This document shows positions 17,501 through 25,911 of a DNA stretch of 64,000 nucleotides, in pieces; position 1 is the stretch's first letter, and each line of letters starts with the position of its first letter. This stretch comes from Paenibacillaceae bacterium (lineage in GTDB: Bacteria; Bacillota; Bacilli; Paenibacillales; NBRC-103111), in contig JAQSYI010000038.1 of assembly GCA_029256185.1 (NCBI GenBank), positions 1 to 64,000 of the forward strand, in the 5' to 3' direction. Both the position numbers and the translations under genes were made by a program. The notes under the pieces were generated by a model. That model did not search any database. It was not told where the DNA came from and was given only the letters and a program-made list of their open reading frames with translations.

Positions 17501-18662
17501 TCTCGTCGGCGATATCCAGATAGCAGGCCGGATACGGTTCGGCGTGAAGCCGGATGCTGTTGACACCGACCTCCTTGCACATGGCGTACCAGTTGCGCAC
17601 ATAGTCTTCTGTCTGCTGGACGGCGCCCTGGAAGTGCCAGGAGTCGCCCCGCAGATTCACAGGGACACCGTTCAGGATGAACCGGTGACCCTCCGTCCAT
17701 ACCTCCCGGAAGCCAAAGCGCTGCTCCAACTTATCCACTATACGTCCGTCCTCGGACAGCGTAAGCTCCAGCATGTACAGATGAGGCTGGTCGGGAGTCC
17801 AGAGAACGGCATCCGTCCAGTCCAGACGGAACAGGGCTTCGGTCTGCAAGCTCCCGTCCTGCTCCGCAACGCCGTCATATGCGGCAGACCACTCTCCGGG
17901 GGCAGCTTCGGCAGTTATTGCCGCGGGCGCTTCCGCCATGGTTCCGGCTCCCCCGCCGCTCCATTCCCGGACAGCGAGCCGCACCGTCAATGGATGTGAG
18001 GTTGCCCCACCCGCATCGCCGGTACGGTTCACCACAGCATCCACCTCAAGCCGGTTCTCCCGGACGGAGGTGCGGATGAAGGCATCGGCCAGCGCCACCT
18101 TCGGAGTGCTCTCCAGATAGGCGTCCTGCCAGATGCCTCTGGCAATATAGCCGAACCAGGAGCCGGTAAGGCCCGTCACCTTCTTTTGCCCGGAGGGCAG
18201 CGTCACCTTGCCGAAGCTGGCGCAAACCACATGCAGCCGATGCTCGCCGCCCGCCTTCACCCGGTCCGTAATATCTATCCGAAGCGGCAGATAACCGTCC
18301 TGCCACAGGGCGATCCTCTCCCGGTCAAGGTAAACCGCCGCCTCCTGCATAATGCCGTCGAGGCGCAGGAAGATGCGCTGTCCTTCCATCTCTGGGGGTA
18401 CCAGGAAGGTCCGGTGCAGCACCCCCGCCTCTGCGGCATCCCATTCCTGCGGGTAGCCATAGAGGTCGTAAGGGGCATATTCATGATCGGAAATGGCTCC
18501 GAAGATATTGCCGGCTGCGTTCACATAGCTCTTTCTCCAACTGGAGGGAACCTGTACCTTGCGGTTTTCATACACCAGTTCATAAGGCAGGTCAAGACTT
18601 GCCGCTGTTCCGTAAATCGGCATAAAATCCCATTCACCGTTTAAGCATACTGAGGTTCTCAT
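14523..18662 (-). CDS. Very large glycoside hydrolase family 2 enzyme
   Basis: 1379 residues. The N-terminal jelly-roll domain (LNGEWDFMP to about 190) is the GH2 sugar-binding domain, then an Ig-like domain and the TIM barrel from about 330. The acid/base is E441 (SVQNEMRW) and the nucleophile E511 (VFGEHGGWW). After about 640 there is another Ig-like block, then two class I glutamine-amidotransferase-like segments (about 720-790 and 1010-1080) of the type that trimerise beta-galactosidases, and a binding-like C-terminus. Start follows AGGAGG. No signal peptide, so likely intracellular. Substrate unknown; divergent AraC gene probably regulates it. Confidence 0.85.
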   Translation of the reverse strand: MRTSVCLNGEWDFMPIYGTAASLDLPYELVYENRKVQVPSSWRKSYVNAAGNIFGAISDHEYAPYDLYGYPQEWDAAEAGVLHRTFLVPPEMEGQRIFLRLDGIMQEAAVYLDRERIALWQDGYLPLRIDITDRVKAGGEHRLHVVCASFGKVTLPSGQKKVTGLTGSWFGYIARGIWQDAYLESTPKVALADAFIRTSVRENRLEVDAVVNRTGDAGGATSHPLTVRLAVREWSGGGAGTMAEAPAAITAEAAPGEWSAAYDGVAEQDGSLQTEALFRLDWTDAVLWTPDQPHLYMLELTLSEDGRIVDKLEQRFGFREVWTEGHRFILNGVPVNLRGDSWHFQGAVQQTEDYVRNWYAMCKEVGVNSIRLHAEPYPACYLDIADEMGMLIVDETAIYGSGKTMQADHPDYIANCKKHMERLVRRDKNHPSIIMWSVQNEMRWVDGRDGYKLHIPALMDIIRGLDPTRPIIVEGDNRLLEKKLTEVESRHYNIDGTIAQWDKTVPLVFGEHGGWWYICPQNSSMYVGLAAYRHTDDCAAGLAQKERLFVEHARRQDVSGISTFNFAHYFMRAMPDQDIVLESADLTAPGPKPKVIPAYSLSLNNGLLPKEYPAYRTNPSFAIMAAAFKPVTLIAAEYNRSFFDDADIRRSFDVYNDTLYTRSVRIECRVVQGGQQVHQQTLSFTQAPAERISVSVQWTPLKTADREQAVLTAVLFHDGVRMHELTVSYVIVSQRCKTSRAELALPAAYVGADRDYGLLSALIPDCARLDREDIAGLSGDTLLIIGSKARDNDGCLEDLLKGFVAKGGRLLLLEQESLSLGKLALSRQEFMRAHGGSYTHPVLKGLGDEDFMYWHEEIREEGPLPIIRTAFEKPVAGDFTMLLECSAGDFGDGGDLWSPLLEYRSGQGMFLANQLEVMELVNQVPQACLLLRNMLEYAGSWGTAARSGADEGKLPAGSATVPASTAPAAAWVNKGGNTEQFLDVLRLQYEVLAPGVIPQDTSYSLLLAEASLLQEPGAAEAARRYAAAGGKVVVLPADTSGSSAALFTLLQADVRVTAHETYHLQADYACPEAQGVSPVDLFGFDKVHLSPRDVVNRPLASHRLEGHGCMPVCTSVEGTAWKDYFVGQYSAEYSRLALVEYNKVKAREPGDFVIRALTGDGIILCSQLLLVPDSDKSIRLYTRLLGNLGAGFRDGLLQSVKDDAQCAVEAVMALPCLPHVDFAAMKSYYTDPEFSLNNLGEGLYGWMKKKERSPLDGAFRIGQPEGNPWFLSCFIHVPEDADHPANREAVRGTGREAGPAIRTGKLRVSSAASCEIYMNGEAVPAPEQEILLQTGVNRFIAIVRGGQEDIRISIVFLNPDGTCMNDLRYRMTMDEVEPK

Positions 18663-18735
18663 TGCCCGGTACCTCCTGTTTATCCATTTGACTCTTATGA
18701 TACTCTCATGTTACCGCATCCATTTTGGCGCCGCC

Positions 18736-18764
18736 TTGACGATAATGACCTTGTTTAGCATAAT
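18736..18764 (+). promoter_or_regulatory. Promoter of the AraC gene, giving a leaderless transcript
   Basis: TTGACG (18736-18741), 17-base spacer, CATAAT (18759-18764). The ATG at 18771 lies where transcription should begin, and no ribosome site is present. Confidence 0.6.
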
Positions 18765-18770
18765 AGTGAC

Positions 18771-19655
18771 ATGAGCAAAAAAATCTTTTTCCGGGACCTG
18801 CAATTGGAGCCGGATTTTATCTTCCGGATCCAGAAGTGTCCCTTGACCCATGATTACTTCGTCCATAGCCATGATTTCTCGGAGCTGGTTGTTATTCTGG
18901 AGGGCAGCGCAGTTCATATCATCGAAGGAAGGGAGTATCCGGTATCGGCCGGACAGGTATTCCTGATTCACAAGGATGTTTCCCACGGGTATAAGGATGT
19001 TAATAATATTCAGTATGTGAATGTCATGTTCCATCCCGAGCAGATGGTTCAGCGGTCCGAGCTGAAGCTGATGCCCGGATTTCAGGCGCTGTTCTATATC
19101 GAGCCTTTCTACCGCAAGGAAATGTACTTCAAGGGCATGCTCTCCTTGCTGCCCGACCAGTTGGCACGGGTATCCGGGATGCTTGACGCCATTCTCCAGG
19201 AGGATGAGTTGAAGCAGGACGGCTGCCGGTTGATGATCCGCAGCTACTTCTGTGCGCTTGTGGGCATGCTCTCCCGCTGCTATTCGGAGAACAGCGGCAG
19301 GGAGGACAACAAGGCCATGAGGATTGCCGAGGCCGTCACCTACCTGGAAGAGCATTTCCTGGAGCCTATCACCTTGGATCGTCTGGCGGAGATGGCTTTT
19401 CTGTCCAAGCGCCAGTTCTTCCGGGTGTTCACCCGCAATTACCACACGACACCGATGGATTATATTATCAAGCGGCGGCTGGACTATTCCTGCACCCTGC
19501 TGCGCAACGACAGCTTGTCGGTGCAGCATGTGGCGCTGGAGAGCGGCTTCCGGGATCAGAATTATTATGCCAGACAGTTCAGGAAGGCGTACTGCTGCAC
19601 GCCCACCGAATACCGGGAAAAGCAGACGGTACACCATTCCCCAAAGGGAGATTAA
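18771..19655 (+). CDS. AraC-family transcriptional regulator
   Basis: 294 residues. The N-terminal cupin sugar-sensing domain (about residues 20-110, HDYFVHSHDFSELVVILEGSAVHIIEG) is followed by the double helix-turn-helix (about 190-290, LEPITLDRLAEMAFLSKRQFFRVFTRNYHTTPMDYI and VALESGFRDQNYYARQFRKAYCCTPTEYR), as in RhaR/MelR-like regulators. It is divergent from the large GH2 gene and is probably its activator. It runs straight into the nitroreductase gene four bases later. No Shine-Dalgarno site precedes the ATG. Confidence 0.85.
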   Translation: MSKKIFFRDLQLEPDFIFRIQKCPLTHDYFVHSHDFSELVVILEGSAVHIIEGREYPVSAGQVFLIHKDVSHGYKDVNNIQYVNVMFHPEQMVQRSELKLMPGFQALFYIEPFYRKEMYFKGMLSLLPDQLARVSGMLDAILQEDELKQDGCRLMIRSYFCALVGMLSRCYSENSGREDNKAMRIAEAVTYLEEHFLEPITLDRLAEMAFLSKRQFFRVFTRNYHTTPMDYIIKRRLDYSCTLLRNDSLSVQHVALESGFRDQNYYARQFRKAYCCTPTEYREKQTVHHSPKGD

Positions 19656-19659
19656 CGCG

Positions 19660-20607
19660 ATGGGAACGGAAACAGGGAAAGACAAGAAGCAAGCTTCTGG
19701 CCCAAGCAACGGACAGAAGCCTGGATCGGCAGCCGGAACGGCAGCGGGTTTGAACGGTGTGGAGCTCATCGGCGCCATCCGCCGCAGGCTGTCCGTGCGC
19801 AATTATGATCTGACGGCTCTATCTGAAGAGGATTACCGGAGCATCGAGCAATTCGTGGCGGAGGCTGACCATATGACGGGACCATTTGGCGGGCGGACCC
19901 GGGTGGAAATCATCCGCATCACCAAGGACATCACCGACAAGGGTATCAAGCTGGGCACCTATGGCATGATCCGCAATCCCCGGGCTTATCTGGCGGGGAT
20001 TATCGGGGAGGAGAGCAAGCACGGGTTGCTGGACTTCGGCTACGCCTTCGAGAAGCTGGTGATTTTCCTGACTGCCCGGGGCATTGGCACCTGCTGGCTG
20101 GGCGGCACCTTCAACCGCAGCTCCTTCGAGAAGGAGCTTGAGATGGGGGCAGAAGAGAAGATCCCCTGCATCACGCCTATCGGCTATCCCAAGGAAAAGC
20201 AGGGGTTTATGAGCTCGGCGGTGCGCTATATGGTGAAGGCTGACCAGAAGAAGGGCTGGGAGGAGCTGTTCTGCGATTCCGCATTCGGTCAACCGCTTAC
20301 GGAGCAGGCGGCGGGAACGCTGGCGGTGCCGGTGGAGATGGTGCGGCTTGGGCCGTCTGCTTCCAACAAGCAGCCCTGGCGGCTGGTGGTGTCGAAGGAC
20401 CGGCGGAACGTTCATTTCTACTTGGCCCATACACCCAAATACAGTGAGAAGATGCAGACCATCGATATGGGCATTGCCATGTGCCATTTCGAGCTGGCCT
20501 GCCAGGCGACGGGGCTTCAGGGACAATGGCGTGAGGCGGATCCGGGGTTGACAGCGCCTGATGCCCGGACCGAGTATATGGTTAGCTGGGAGCTGTCCGG
20601 GGAATAG
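19660..20607 (+). CDS. Putative nitroreductase-family protein
   Basis: 315 residues. Matches the putative nitroreductase group (two half-domains): IRRRLSVRNYDLTALSEEDYRSIEQF, then KLGTYGMIRNPRAYLAGI, LDFGYAFEKLVIFLTARGIGTCWLGGTF, and a second half with LGPSASNKQPWRLV and DMGIAMCHFELACQATGLQGQW. FMN-dependent reduction is expected from the family. The first 25 residues are low-complexity. AAAGGGAG overlaps the end of the AraC gene, nine bases before the ATG, so the two are coupled. Confidence 0.78.
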   Translation: MGTETGKDKKQASGPSNGQKPGSAAGTAAGLNGVELIGAIRRRLSVRNYDLTALSEEDYRSIEQFVAEADHMTGPFGGRTRVEIIRITKDITDKGIKLGTYGMIRNPRAYLAGIIGEESKHGLLDFGYAFEKLVIFLTARGIGTCWLGGTFNRSSFEKELEMGAEEKIPCITPIGYPKEKQGFMSSAVRYMVKADQKKGWEELFCDSAFGQPLTEQAAGTLAVPVEMVRLGPSASNKQPWRLVVSKDRRNVHFYLAHTPKYSEKMQTIDMGIAMCHFELACQATGLQGQWREADPGLTAPDARTEYMVSWELSGE

Positions 20608-20737
20608 TCCCGCCTGGGATTACACGGATGAAGCCGTCCATTTGAGCAAGGGAGGTACTCTCTCAGTAGACCAAGTGCTGAGGAGTTGGAAATAGAGGTG
20701 TACGGGCAGGATTCTGGTCAACCAGGCAGAAAATAAA

Positions 20738-20785
20738 AAAGAGGCTGTCCCTTAGTCAGTTTATGACTTCCGGGACAGCCTCTTT
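20738..20785. terminator. Bidirectional terminator
   Basis: AAAGAGGCTGTCCC pairs with GGGACAGCCTCTTT over a 20-base loop, between the nitroreductase and the convergent rubrerythrin gene. Confidence 0.85.
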
Positions 20786-20823
20786 GTACCGCGGCGGCAA
20801 AACACGCCTTTACGCGATTATCC

Positions 20824-21426
20824 TTAAGCGATTGAGAAATTTTCCGTAAACAGCTCGAAGAATTGCTTGGCCTTGAGGCAGGTTGGGCATTTTTCCGGCG
20901 GATTCTTGCCTTCGTGGATATGGCCGCATTCGGTACAGATCCATACCACTTTCTCTTCCTTCTGGAACACCTGGTTGCTGTCCACTTCTCCGGCCAGCTT
21001 CAGATAACGCGCTTCGTGGCGTTTCTCAATGGCCATGATCAGCCGGAAGGCTCCTGCTACTTGGGGAAATCCTTCTTCTGTGGCGATGCGGGCGAACTCC
21101 GGATACAGTTCAGTCCACTCCTCGTTCTCTCCGCTTGCAGCTGCTCTCAGGTTATCGGCCGTTGTACCCTTGGCAAAGGGATAGGAGGCCTTGATCTCTA
21201 GCGCTGACGGCAGTTCCCCTGCAAAACCCTCCACCAGCAAATTGTAAAACCGCTTCGCATGCTCTTTCTCATTATGGGAGGTTTCTTCAAAAATATTGGC
21301 AATGGGAAGAAGTCCTTCTTCCTTCGCCACCAGGGCAAATATCGCATACCGCATGCTGGCCTGTGCTTCCCCGGCAAATGCCGCCAGCAGATTCTCTGCT
21401 GTGCGTGTTCCAACCAAGCTCTTCAT
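20824..21426 (-). CDS. Rubrerythrin
   Basis: 200 residues. A ferritin-like diiron domain (about residues 1-145) with ExxH-type ligands in GEAQASMRYAIFA, ETSHNEKEHAKRFY and AIEKRHEARYLKL, then a rubredoxin-like iron site WICTECGHIHEGKNPPEKCPTC. Rubrerythrins reduce peroxide with electrons passed through the rubredoxin site and protect from oxidative stress. The ATG at 21426 follows GGGAG by nine bases; the ATG at 21435 directly abuts that site and is less likely. Confidence 0.9.
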   Translation of the reverse strand: MKSLVGTRTAENLLAAFAGEAQASMRYAIFALVAKEEGLLPIANIFEETSHNEKEHAKRFYNLLVEGFAGELPSALEIKASYPFAKGTTADNLRAAASGENEEWTELYPEFARIATEEGFPQVAGAFRLIMAIEKRHEARYLKLAGEVDSNQVFQKEEKVVWICTECGHIHEGKNPPEKCPTCLKAKQFFELFTENFSIA

Positions 21427-21466
21427 CCTGCTCATCTCCCAGTCTCTATCGATTATCCTCTATTTC

Positions 21467-21495
21467 AGTATAGAAGCAATCGGCAGAAGGGACAA
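21467..21495 (-). promoter_or_regulatory. Promoter of the rubrerythrin gene
   Basis: TTGTCC (21490-21495) and TATACT (21467-21472) on the minus strand, 17-base spacer. No PerR-type box is evident. Confidence 0.65.
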
Positions 21496-21646
21496 GTTAC
21501 CGTTATATGGACGTTGATAGCTGGTCTCAATGGAGAGGCGTTACGGCTTGCTGCAGGTCAGCCTGTCAGCCGGCTCGTCTGTATGAATCTGTTTCCTTTT
21601 TTGGAGGAATGAAGACGTATTTCCATATGGAAGCATCCTATTCTCA

Positions 21647-21676
21647 TTGACAACAACCGGAGTACAGGTATATAGT
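21647..21676 (+). promoter_or_regulatory. Promoter of the membrane AraC regulator
   Basis: TTGACA (21647-21652) and TATAGT (21671-21676) with an 18-base spacer, or TATATA at 21669 with 16. Confidence 0.65.
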
Positions 21677-21709
21677 AGGGGCAAAAAACGGCTACAGGAG
21701 AGGGTGCCC

Positions 21710-24022
21710 ATGAATCTGCTTCAAACCCTGCGGGCTCGGAAATACTTGCAGCGGATCCTGCTGAGCTTCATGCTGGTGATTACCGTGCTTATTGCTGCCT
21801 CCGTGGCCCTTTATTTCAATTCCCAGGGCAAGGTATTCAGCATGCAGCATGACGCGGACCGCAAGCTTCTGACCCAGATCAACTACAATATTGAGAACAT
21901 GAACGGGATTGTCAAGGATCTGGCAGTGTCCCTGTATAATGACGATGAGTTCATCGCCCTTAAATCCGGTGCGGCGTTTGAGGAGAGCATTCTTAAGCTC
22001 GACAGGCTGAACAAACTGGTGGCCACATCCCCTTATTTGCATTCGGTGGTATTCTACAACGGCAAGCAGCAGCGCTTCTTCTCTTCGCAAAATCATACCG
22101 CCGACAGCAATCTGCTGTACGGCACGCTCTCGGATTATATGTCCGCCCATCAGGCGGTGCCCAAGCTTCAGCTTATCCCCATGAGTCTGGAACCCTCCAG
22201 GGACGGCTTGGATGTGTTCTCTTTCTTCATCTATGACGGGCCGTCGCTCAATTCGGTCAACGGGAATGTACTCGTGCTCAATATCAAGCCCATGTGGATG
22301 CTGGACAATGTGAAAGCGCTTAATGCTTTGGCGGAGCGGGAGAACGATGTCATCTTTGTAACCGACAGCGAAGGCAAGGTGCTGATTTCCAATGACCGGC
22401 TGCTGCCGGAGCAGCTGGATATGAAGAGTGATCTTCTCCAGCGCATCAGTTCATCCGGGAAGACGCTGGATCATTTCAGCTATAATCATGGCTCCAAGAA
22501 GTTCAGGGTCACTTACCTGACCAGAGGACTGAATGACTGGCAAATTATCAGTCTCCAGGATTATGACGCTGTACTGAGCAACGTGCGCCAGATGAAATGG
22601 ACGGCTGCCGCTGTTACCATTTCCGTGGTTCTGTTGGCGGTGCTGCTCTCCGTTTATTTCTCCATCCGTCTGTACAAGCCGGTAGGACATCTGATGACCC
22701 TGGTCCGGCGCCATGGACATCAGGGGGTGAGCCAGCCCCGGGATGAGCTGTCCATCATTGCCTCCAGCTATTCGGAGTTGACCGGCAAGCTGAAGGAACT
22801 GGAACTGGATCAGGCGGCCCAGAGCAATATTGCCAAGCTGTACCACCTGCGCAGTCTGATCGGCTCCAGTACTGGCATCAGCCAGCAGGAATTTTTGCAG
22901 AACAGAGAGCAATATGGGATGGATATCGCTCCCGATGGCAGGATGGTACTCGCTTTAGTGCGGATCGACAGCCTCACCGATTTGTCCGCCCGTACCTCCG
23001 AGGCGGCATTGCCTCTGCTGCACTTTGCCATCTCCAATATCGGGGAGGAGCTGCTGCGCCGCATGTTTTCCTGTGAAGCGGCGGACATGAAGAGCGATCA
23101 TCTGGTGTTTATTATCAGCGGCGGAGAGACCCTTGCATCCGAACGGCTTCACGAAGTGTTCCGGGAGCTTCAGGACACGGTCCGCCGGTTCTACCGCATC
23201 ACTTTCTCGGTGACGCTTAGCCCGGAGTTTGCCTCTTACCGCGATATTTCCGCCTGCTATGCTCTGGCTCTGCGCCATTCCAACTATCGGATGATCCTGG
23301 GCAAGCAGGCGATTATAGATCCGGACAAGGTGAAGGACAACGAGGAATGTGCGCAATTCCACATTCCCCAGGAGCTGGAGCGCCAGTTGACGGAAGGCCT
23401 GAAGAGCGGCGATTGGGAACGTATCGACAGCGGGGTGTTGAAATGGATGGAGCTGGTGCGTACCTTTAGCTTTGAGAATATGTTTTCGGCGCTGCTGCAT
23501 ATGGTGGTGACTCTTAACAATACGCTCAGCGAGATGAACCGGAATAAGCTTAACGCCGTATCCATCAATCTGAAGACCATCAACCGGCGGATTCTGGAGC
23601 AGGATACACTGGAGGAGATCCGCATAGTGCTGATGGAGGAAATCCGGCAGGTATTGGATACGCGCCCCAGCGGCCGCGAAGAGAAGGCGCGGCTGGTAGC
23701 CGACACCGTCAAGGAGATCGTGGAGAAGCATTACTCCGATCCTGATCTCAACGTCCAGAAGATCGCCGATATGCTGCGGATGAGTCATGTTTATCTGGGA
23801 CAGGTGTTCAAGGAGCAAGAGGGAGCGACTGTGGTGGACTGCATCAACCAGACCCGGCTGGCCCAGGCCAAGCTGATGCTGGAGCATCAGGACCTGACGG
23901 TGGCGGAGATTATGGAGAAGGTAGGCTTTGGCAACGAAAGCTATTTCTACAGGCTGTTCAAGCGCCAATACGGCACCACCCCCAAGGAATACCGCTTGAA
24001 GTCGGCAATTGAACGCACGTGA
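21710..24022 (+). CDS. Membrane-bound AraC-family regulator (YesS/YtdP-like)
   Basis: 770 residues. A transmembrane segment at about 17-37, an extracellular Cache-like sensor region to about 290, a second membrane helix at about 297-317, a HAMP-like linker, and a C-terminal double helix-turn-helix (about 665-765, LNVQKIADMLRMSHVYLGQVFKEQEGATVVDC and VAEIMEKVGFGNESYFYRLFKRQYGTTPKEYR). AGGAGAGGG precedes the ATG. Such one-component sensors typically control the adjacent sugar transporter, here the three genes from 24853 on. Confidence 0.88.
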   Translation: MNLLQTLRARKYLQRILLSFMLVITVLIAASVALYFNSQGKVFSMQHDADRKLLTQINYNIENMNGIVKDLAVSLYNDDEFIALKSGAAFEESILKLDRLNKLVATSPYLHSVVFYNGKQQRFFSSQNHTADSNLLYGTLSDYMSAHQAVPKLQLIPMSLEPSRDGLDVFSFFIYDGPSLNSVNGNVLVLNIKPMWMLDNVKALNALAERENDVIFVTDSEGKVLISNDRLLPEQLDMKSDLLQRISSSGKTLDHFSYNHGSKKFRVTYLTRGLNDWQIISLQDYDAVLSNVRQMKWTAAAVTISVVLLAVLLSVYFSIRLYKPVGHLMTLVRRHGHQGVSQPRDELSIIASSYSELTGKLKELELDQAAQSNIAKLYHLRSLIGSSTGISQQEFLQNREQYGMDIAPDGRMVLALVRIDSLTDLSARTSEAALPLLHFAISNIGEELLRRMFSCEAADMKSDHLVFIISGGETLASERLHEVFRELQDTVRRFYRITFSVTLSPEFASYRDISACYALALRHSNYRMILGKQAIIDPDKVKDNEECAQFHIPQELERQLTEGLKSGDWERIDSGVLKWMELVRTFSFENMFSALLHMVVTLNNTLSEMNRNKLNAVSINLKTINRRILEQDTLEEIRIVLMEEIRQVLDTRPSGREEKARLVADTVKEIVEKHYSDPDLNVQKIADMLRMSHVYLGQVFKEQEGATVVDCINQTRLAQAKLMLEHQDLTVAEIMEKVGFGNESYFYRLFKRQYGTTPKEYRLKSAIERT

Positions 24023-24098
24023 CGGTGCCACGGAACCTAACTGCTGCATCAGGCATCACGCATCAGGGAACCGTACCGGATAGAGTTAACCGTAGACA

Positions 24099-24124
24099 AG
24101 CTCCGCATATTGCGGGGCTTTTTT
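24099..24124 (+). terminator. Terminator of the membrane regulator gene
   Basis: AGCTCCGCA, a TAT loop and TGCGGGGCT followed by TTTTTT, 76 bases after the stop. Confidence 0.8.
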
Positions 24125-24304
24125 ACGCCAGAATATTTAAATTCTTTACAGCGCTAAAGCGCGTAAGGAAAATATTCGGATTGGCGATAAAAACTTCCGC
24201 TTAAACGCGGTCGTTCTTCCTCGAAATACCCCGATAGGAGTTTTTCTCATAAAACAGACTTCTATGCCGCTTGGGCGGCACCAGGGGCGTGTGTAGGACG
24301 AGGT

Positions 24305-24376
24305 TAACGGAAATTTTTTCCGCTATCAGGACATTTTTTGGTATTTGCCGAGATTTAGCGGAAAAAATTTCCGTTA
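24305..24376. repeat. Perfect 21-bp inverted repeat with nested hairpins
   Basis: Arms at 24305-24325 and 24356-24376 are exact reverse complements, 30 bases apart. Each arm is itself a hairpin of the form CGGAAA-TTT-TTTCCG. No gene is supported here. It looks like a dispersed palindromic element related to the TTAACGGA repeats at 34718-34790. Confidence 0.85.
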
Positions 24377-24426
24377 GGAGTAGGCCGGGCGGGAACGCCG
24401 TAAGAAGTTACTCCCTTGGCAATAAA

Positions 24427-24464
24427 AAAAGGACCTGGCGGTATTCTTCCGCCAGGTTTTTTTC
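24427..24464. terminator. Bidirectional terminator-like hairpin
   Basis: ACCTGGCGG and CCGCCAGGT with a seven-base loop, an A-run before and a T-run after. It stands alone in an 830-base intergenic stretch, so it may be part of a repeat or end an unrecognised small transcript. Confidence 0.7.
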
Positions 24465-24510
24465 AAAAAGAAACGTAAATGCAGGCTGTGCCGCATTATC
24501 ATTCGGGGGC

Positions 24511-24573
24511 TCCCCCAAAAACAACCGGATTTTGCATGGAAGCATCTCGTCACTTTTGGGGGATTGTTTTTTT
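24511..24573 (+). terminator. Second terminator-like hairpin
   Basis: TCCCCCAAAA pairs with TTTTGGGGGA over a 33-base loop and is followed by TTGTTTTTTT. It could be an attenuator for a leader of the downstream ABC operon or the end of a small RNA. Confidence 0.45.
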
Positions 24574-24734
24574 GTGCCACAAGAAAGTATGAACGGGGCA
24601 ACGGCCCGGCTTCTTGACAAACTCACGGCATCAATGAACGGCGATAATCGGTTACTCACGACAAATCCGCTGTCGCTTGGCTGCGTGCACCGTCCGTGGG
24701 GGGCGGGAAGCGCTTGGTGCTGCAGGAATATGGA

Positions 24735-24775
24735 GTATGTACAGCCGGATTTACAGGAATCTTGCGTATGTACAG
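24735..24775. promoter_or_regulatory. Direct repeats, candidate AraC-type operator
   Basis: GTATGTACAG occurs at 24735-24744 and again at 24766-24775, 31 bases apart (about three helix turns), upstream of the permease operon. Same-side direct repeats are typical binding sites of AraC-type activators such as the membrane regulator upstream. Confidence 0.5.
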
Positions 24776-24852
24776 TACCATTTTCCCTGCCGCTGCCCTA
24801 TCGTTAATTCTGCAAGCTGCAGCAAGCATATCGGACAGGAGGAAGCAAACTT

Positions 24853-25857
24853 ATGCTGAATAAAGAGAGCCCTGCATGGGACGGAAGTGCGGGCATGCCC
24901 CCTGCGGCAACGTCATTGGGCGGCAAGCCCAAGCCCCGATCCCTGATCAGAAGAGAAATGCATTATTTCTGGAAAAATAGAGAGCTGTTTCTCTTATCCC
25001 TGCCGGGGATTCTGTACAAGCTGATCTTCGCCTATCTTCCCATGGTGGGATTGATCATTGCTTTTAAAAAGTACAGGTACGATAAAGGCATCTTCGGAAG
25101 CGATTGGGCGGGACTCGATAATTTCCGGTACCTGTTCACGGGAGATGCAGCCTGGCGGATCACACGCAACACCGTTTTATATAACATCGGGTATATGCTG
25201 CTGACTACTTGCATCGCCCTGCTCTTCGCCGTATTGCTGAACGAAATCAGGGCCAGGTGGACGAAGTTCTACCAGACTTCCCTGTTCTTACCCCACTTCC
25301 TCTCCTGGGTGCTGGTGGGCTATATCGCCTACGCGTTTCTCAATCATTCCGACGGCTTTCTCAACGGATTGCTGACCAGCTTAGGCATGGAACCAATCAG
25401 TTGGTACCAGAATTCGAGCTATTGGCCGTTTATCCTGATTATATTCCATATTTGGAAGGCCGTAGGCTTCTCTACCCTGATTTACTTCGCCGGGATCATG
25501 GGAATTAACGGAGAGTATTACGAGGCTGCCCGGATTGACGGGGCAACCAAACGCCAGATGGCCGTAAGCATTACGATTCCTCTGCTGGCGCCCCTGGTGA
25601 TTATCATGCTGATCCTGTCCATTGGGAGCATGTTCCGCGGAGACTTTGGCCTGCATTATTTTATCCCGAACAACTCCGGATTTATCTTCAACACGACCGA
25701 TGTTATTGATACCTATGTATACCGGTCCTTAAGGGAATTGGGCAATGTAGGGATGTCGGCGGCAACCGGATTCTACCAGTCGGTAGTGGGTCTGGTGTTG
25801 GTGCTCCTGGCCAACGGCATTGTGAAAAAAATAAATCCGGATCACTCGTTATGGTAG
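24853..25857 (+). CDS. Sugar ABC transporter permease (LplB-like)
   Basis: 334 residues, CUT1-type inner-membrane subunit with about six membrane segments after a 35-residue cytoplasmic tail. The EAA loop is YYEAARIDGATKRQMAVSITIPLLAPL, which docks the ATPase. The LplB-type start (FLLSLPGILYKLIFAYLPMVGLIIAFKKY) is typical of Paenibacillus oligosaccharide importers. AGGAGG precedes the ATG. It heads an operon with a second permease and a binding protein. No ATPase is encoded; a shared MsmX-like ATPase elsewhere is expected. Confidence 0.9.
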   Translation: MLNKESPAWDGSAGMPPAATSLGGKPKPRSLIRREMHYFWKNRELFLLSLPGILYKLIFAYLPMVGLIIAFKKYRYDKGIFGSDWAGLDNFRYLFTGDAAWRITRNTVLYNIGYMLLTTCIALLFAVLLNEIRARWTKFYQTSLFLPHFLSWVLVGYIAYAFLNHSDGFLNGLLTSLGMEPISWYQNSSYWPFILIIFHIWKAVGFSTLIYFAGIMGINGEYYEAARIDGATKRQMAVSITIPLLAPLVIIMLILSIGSMFRGDFGLHYFIPNNSGFIFNTTDVIDTYVYRSLRELGNVGMSAATGFYQSVVGLVLVLLANGIVKKINPDHSLW

Positions 25858-25911
25858 GTGATGCTGCAGGGCCGGATATGGCCTTCGCCAAAACGTTCAG
25901 GAGGAATTAAG

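Noticed and set aside
24271..24807. 178-residue frame in the gap before the ABC operon
   Set aside because: It crosses the inverted repeat and two terminator-like hairpins and has no ribosome site or known motif.
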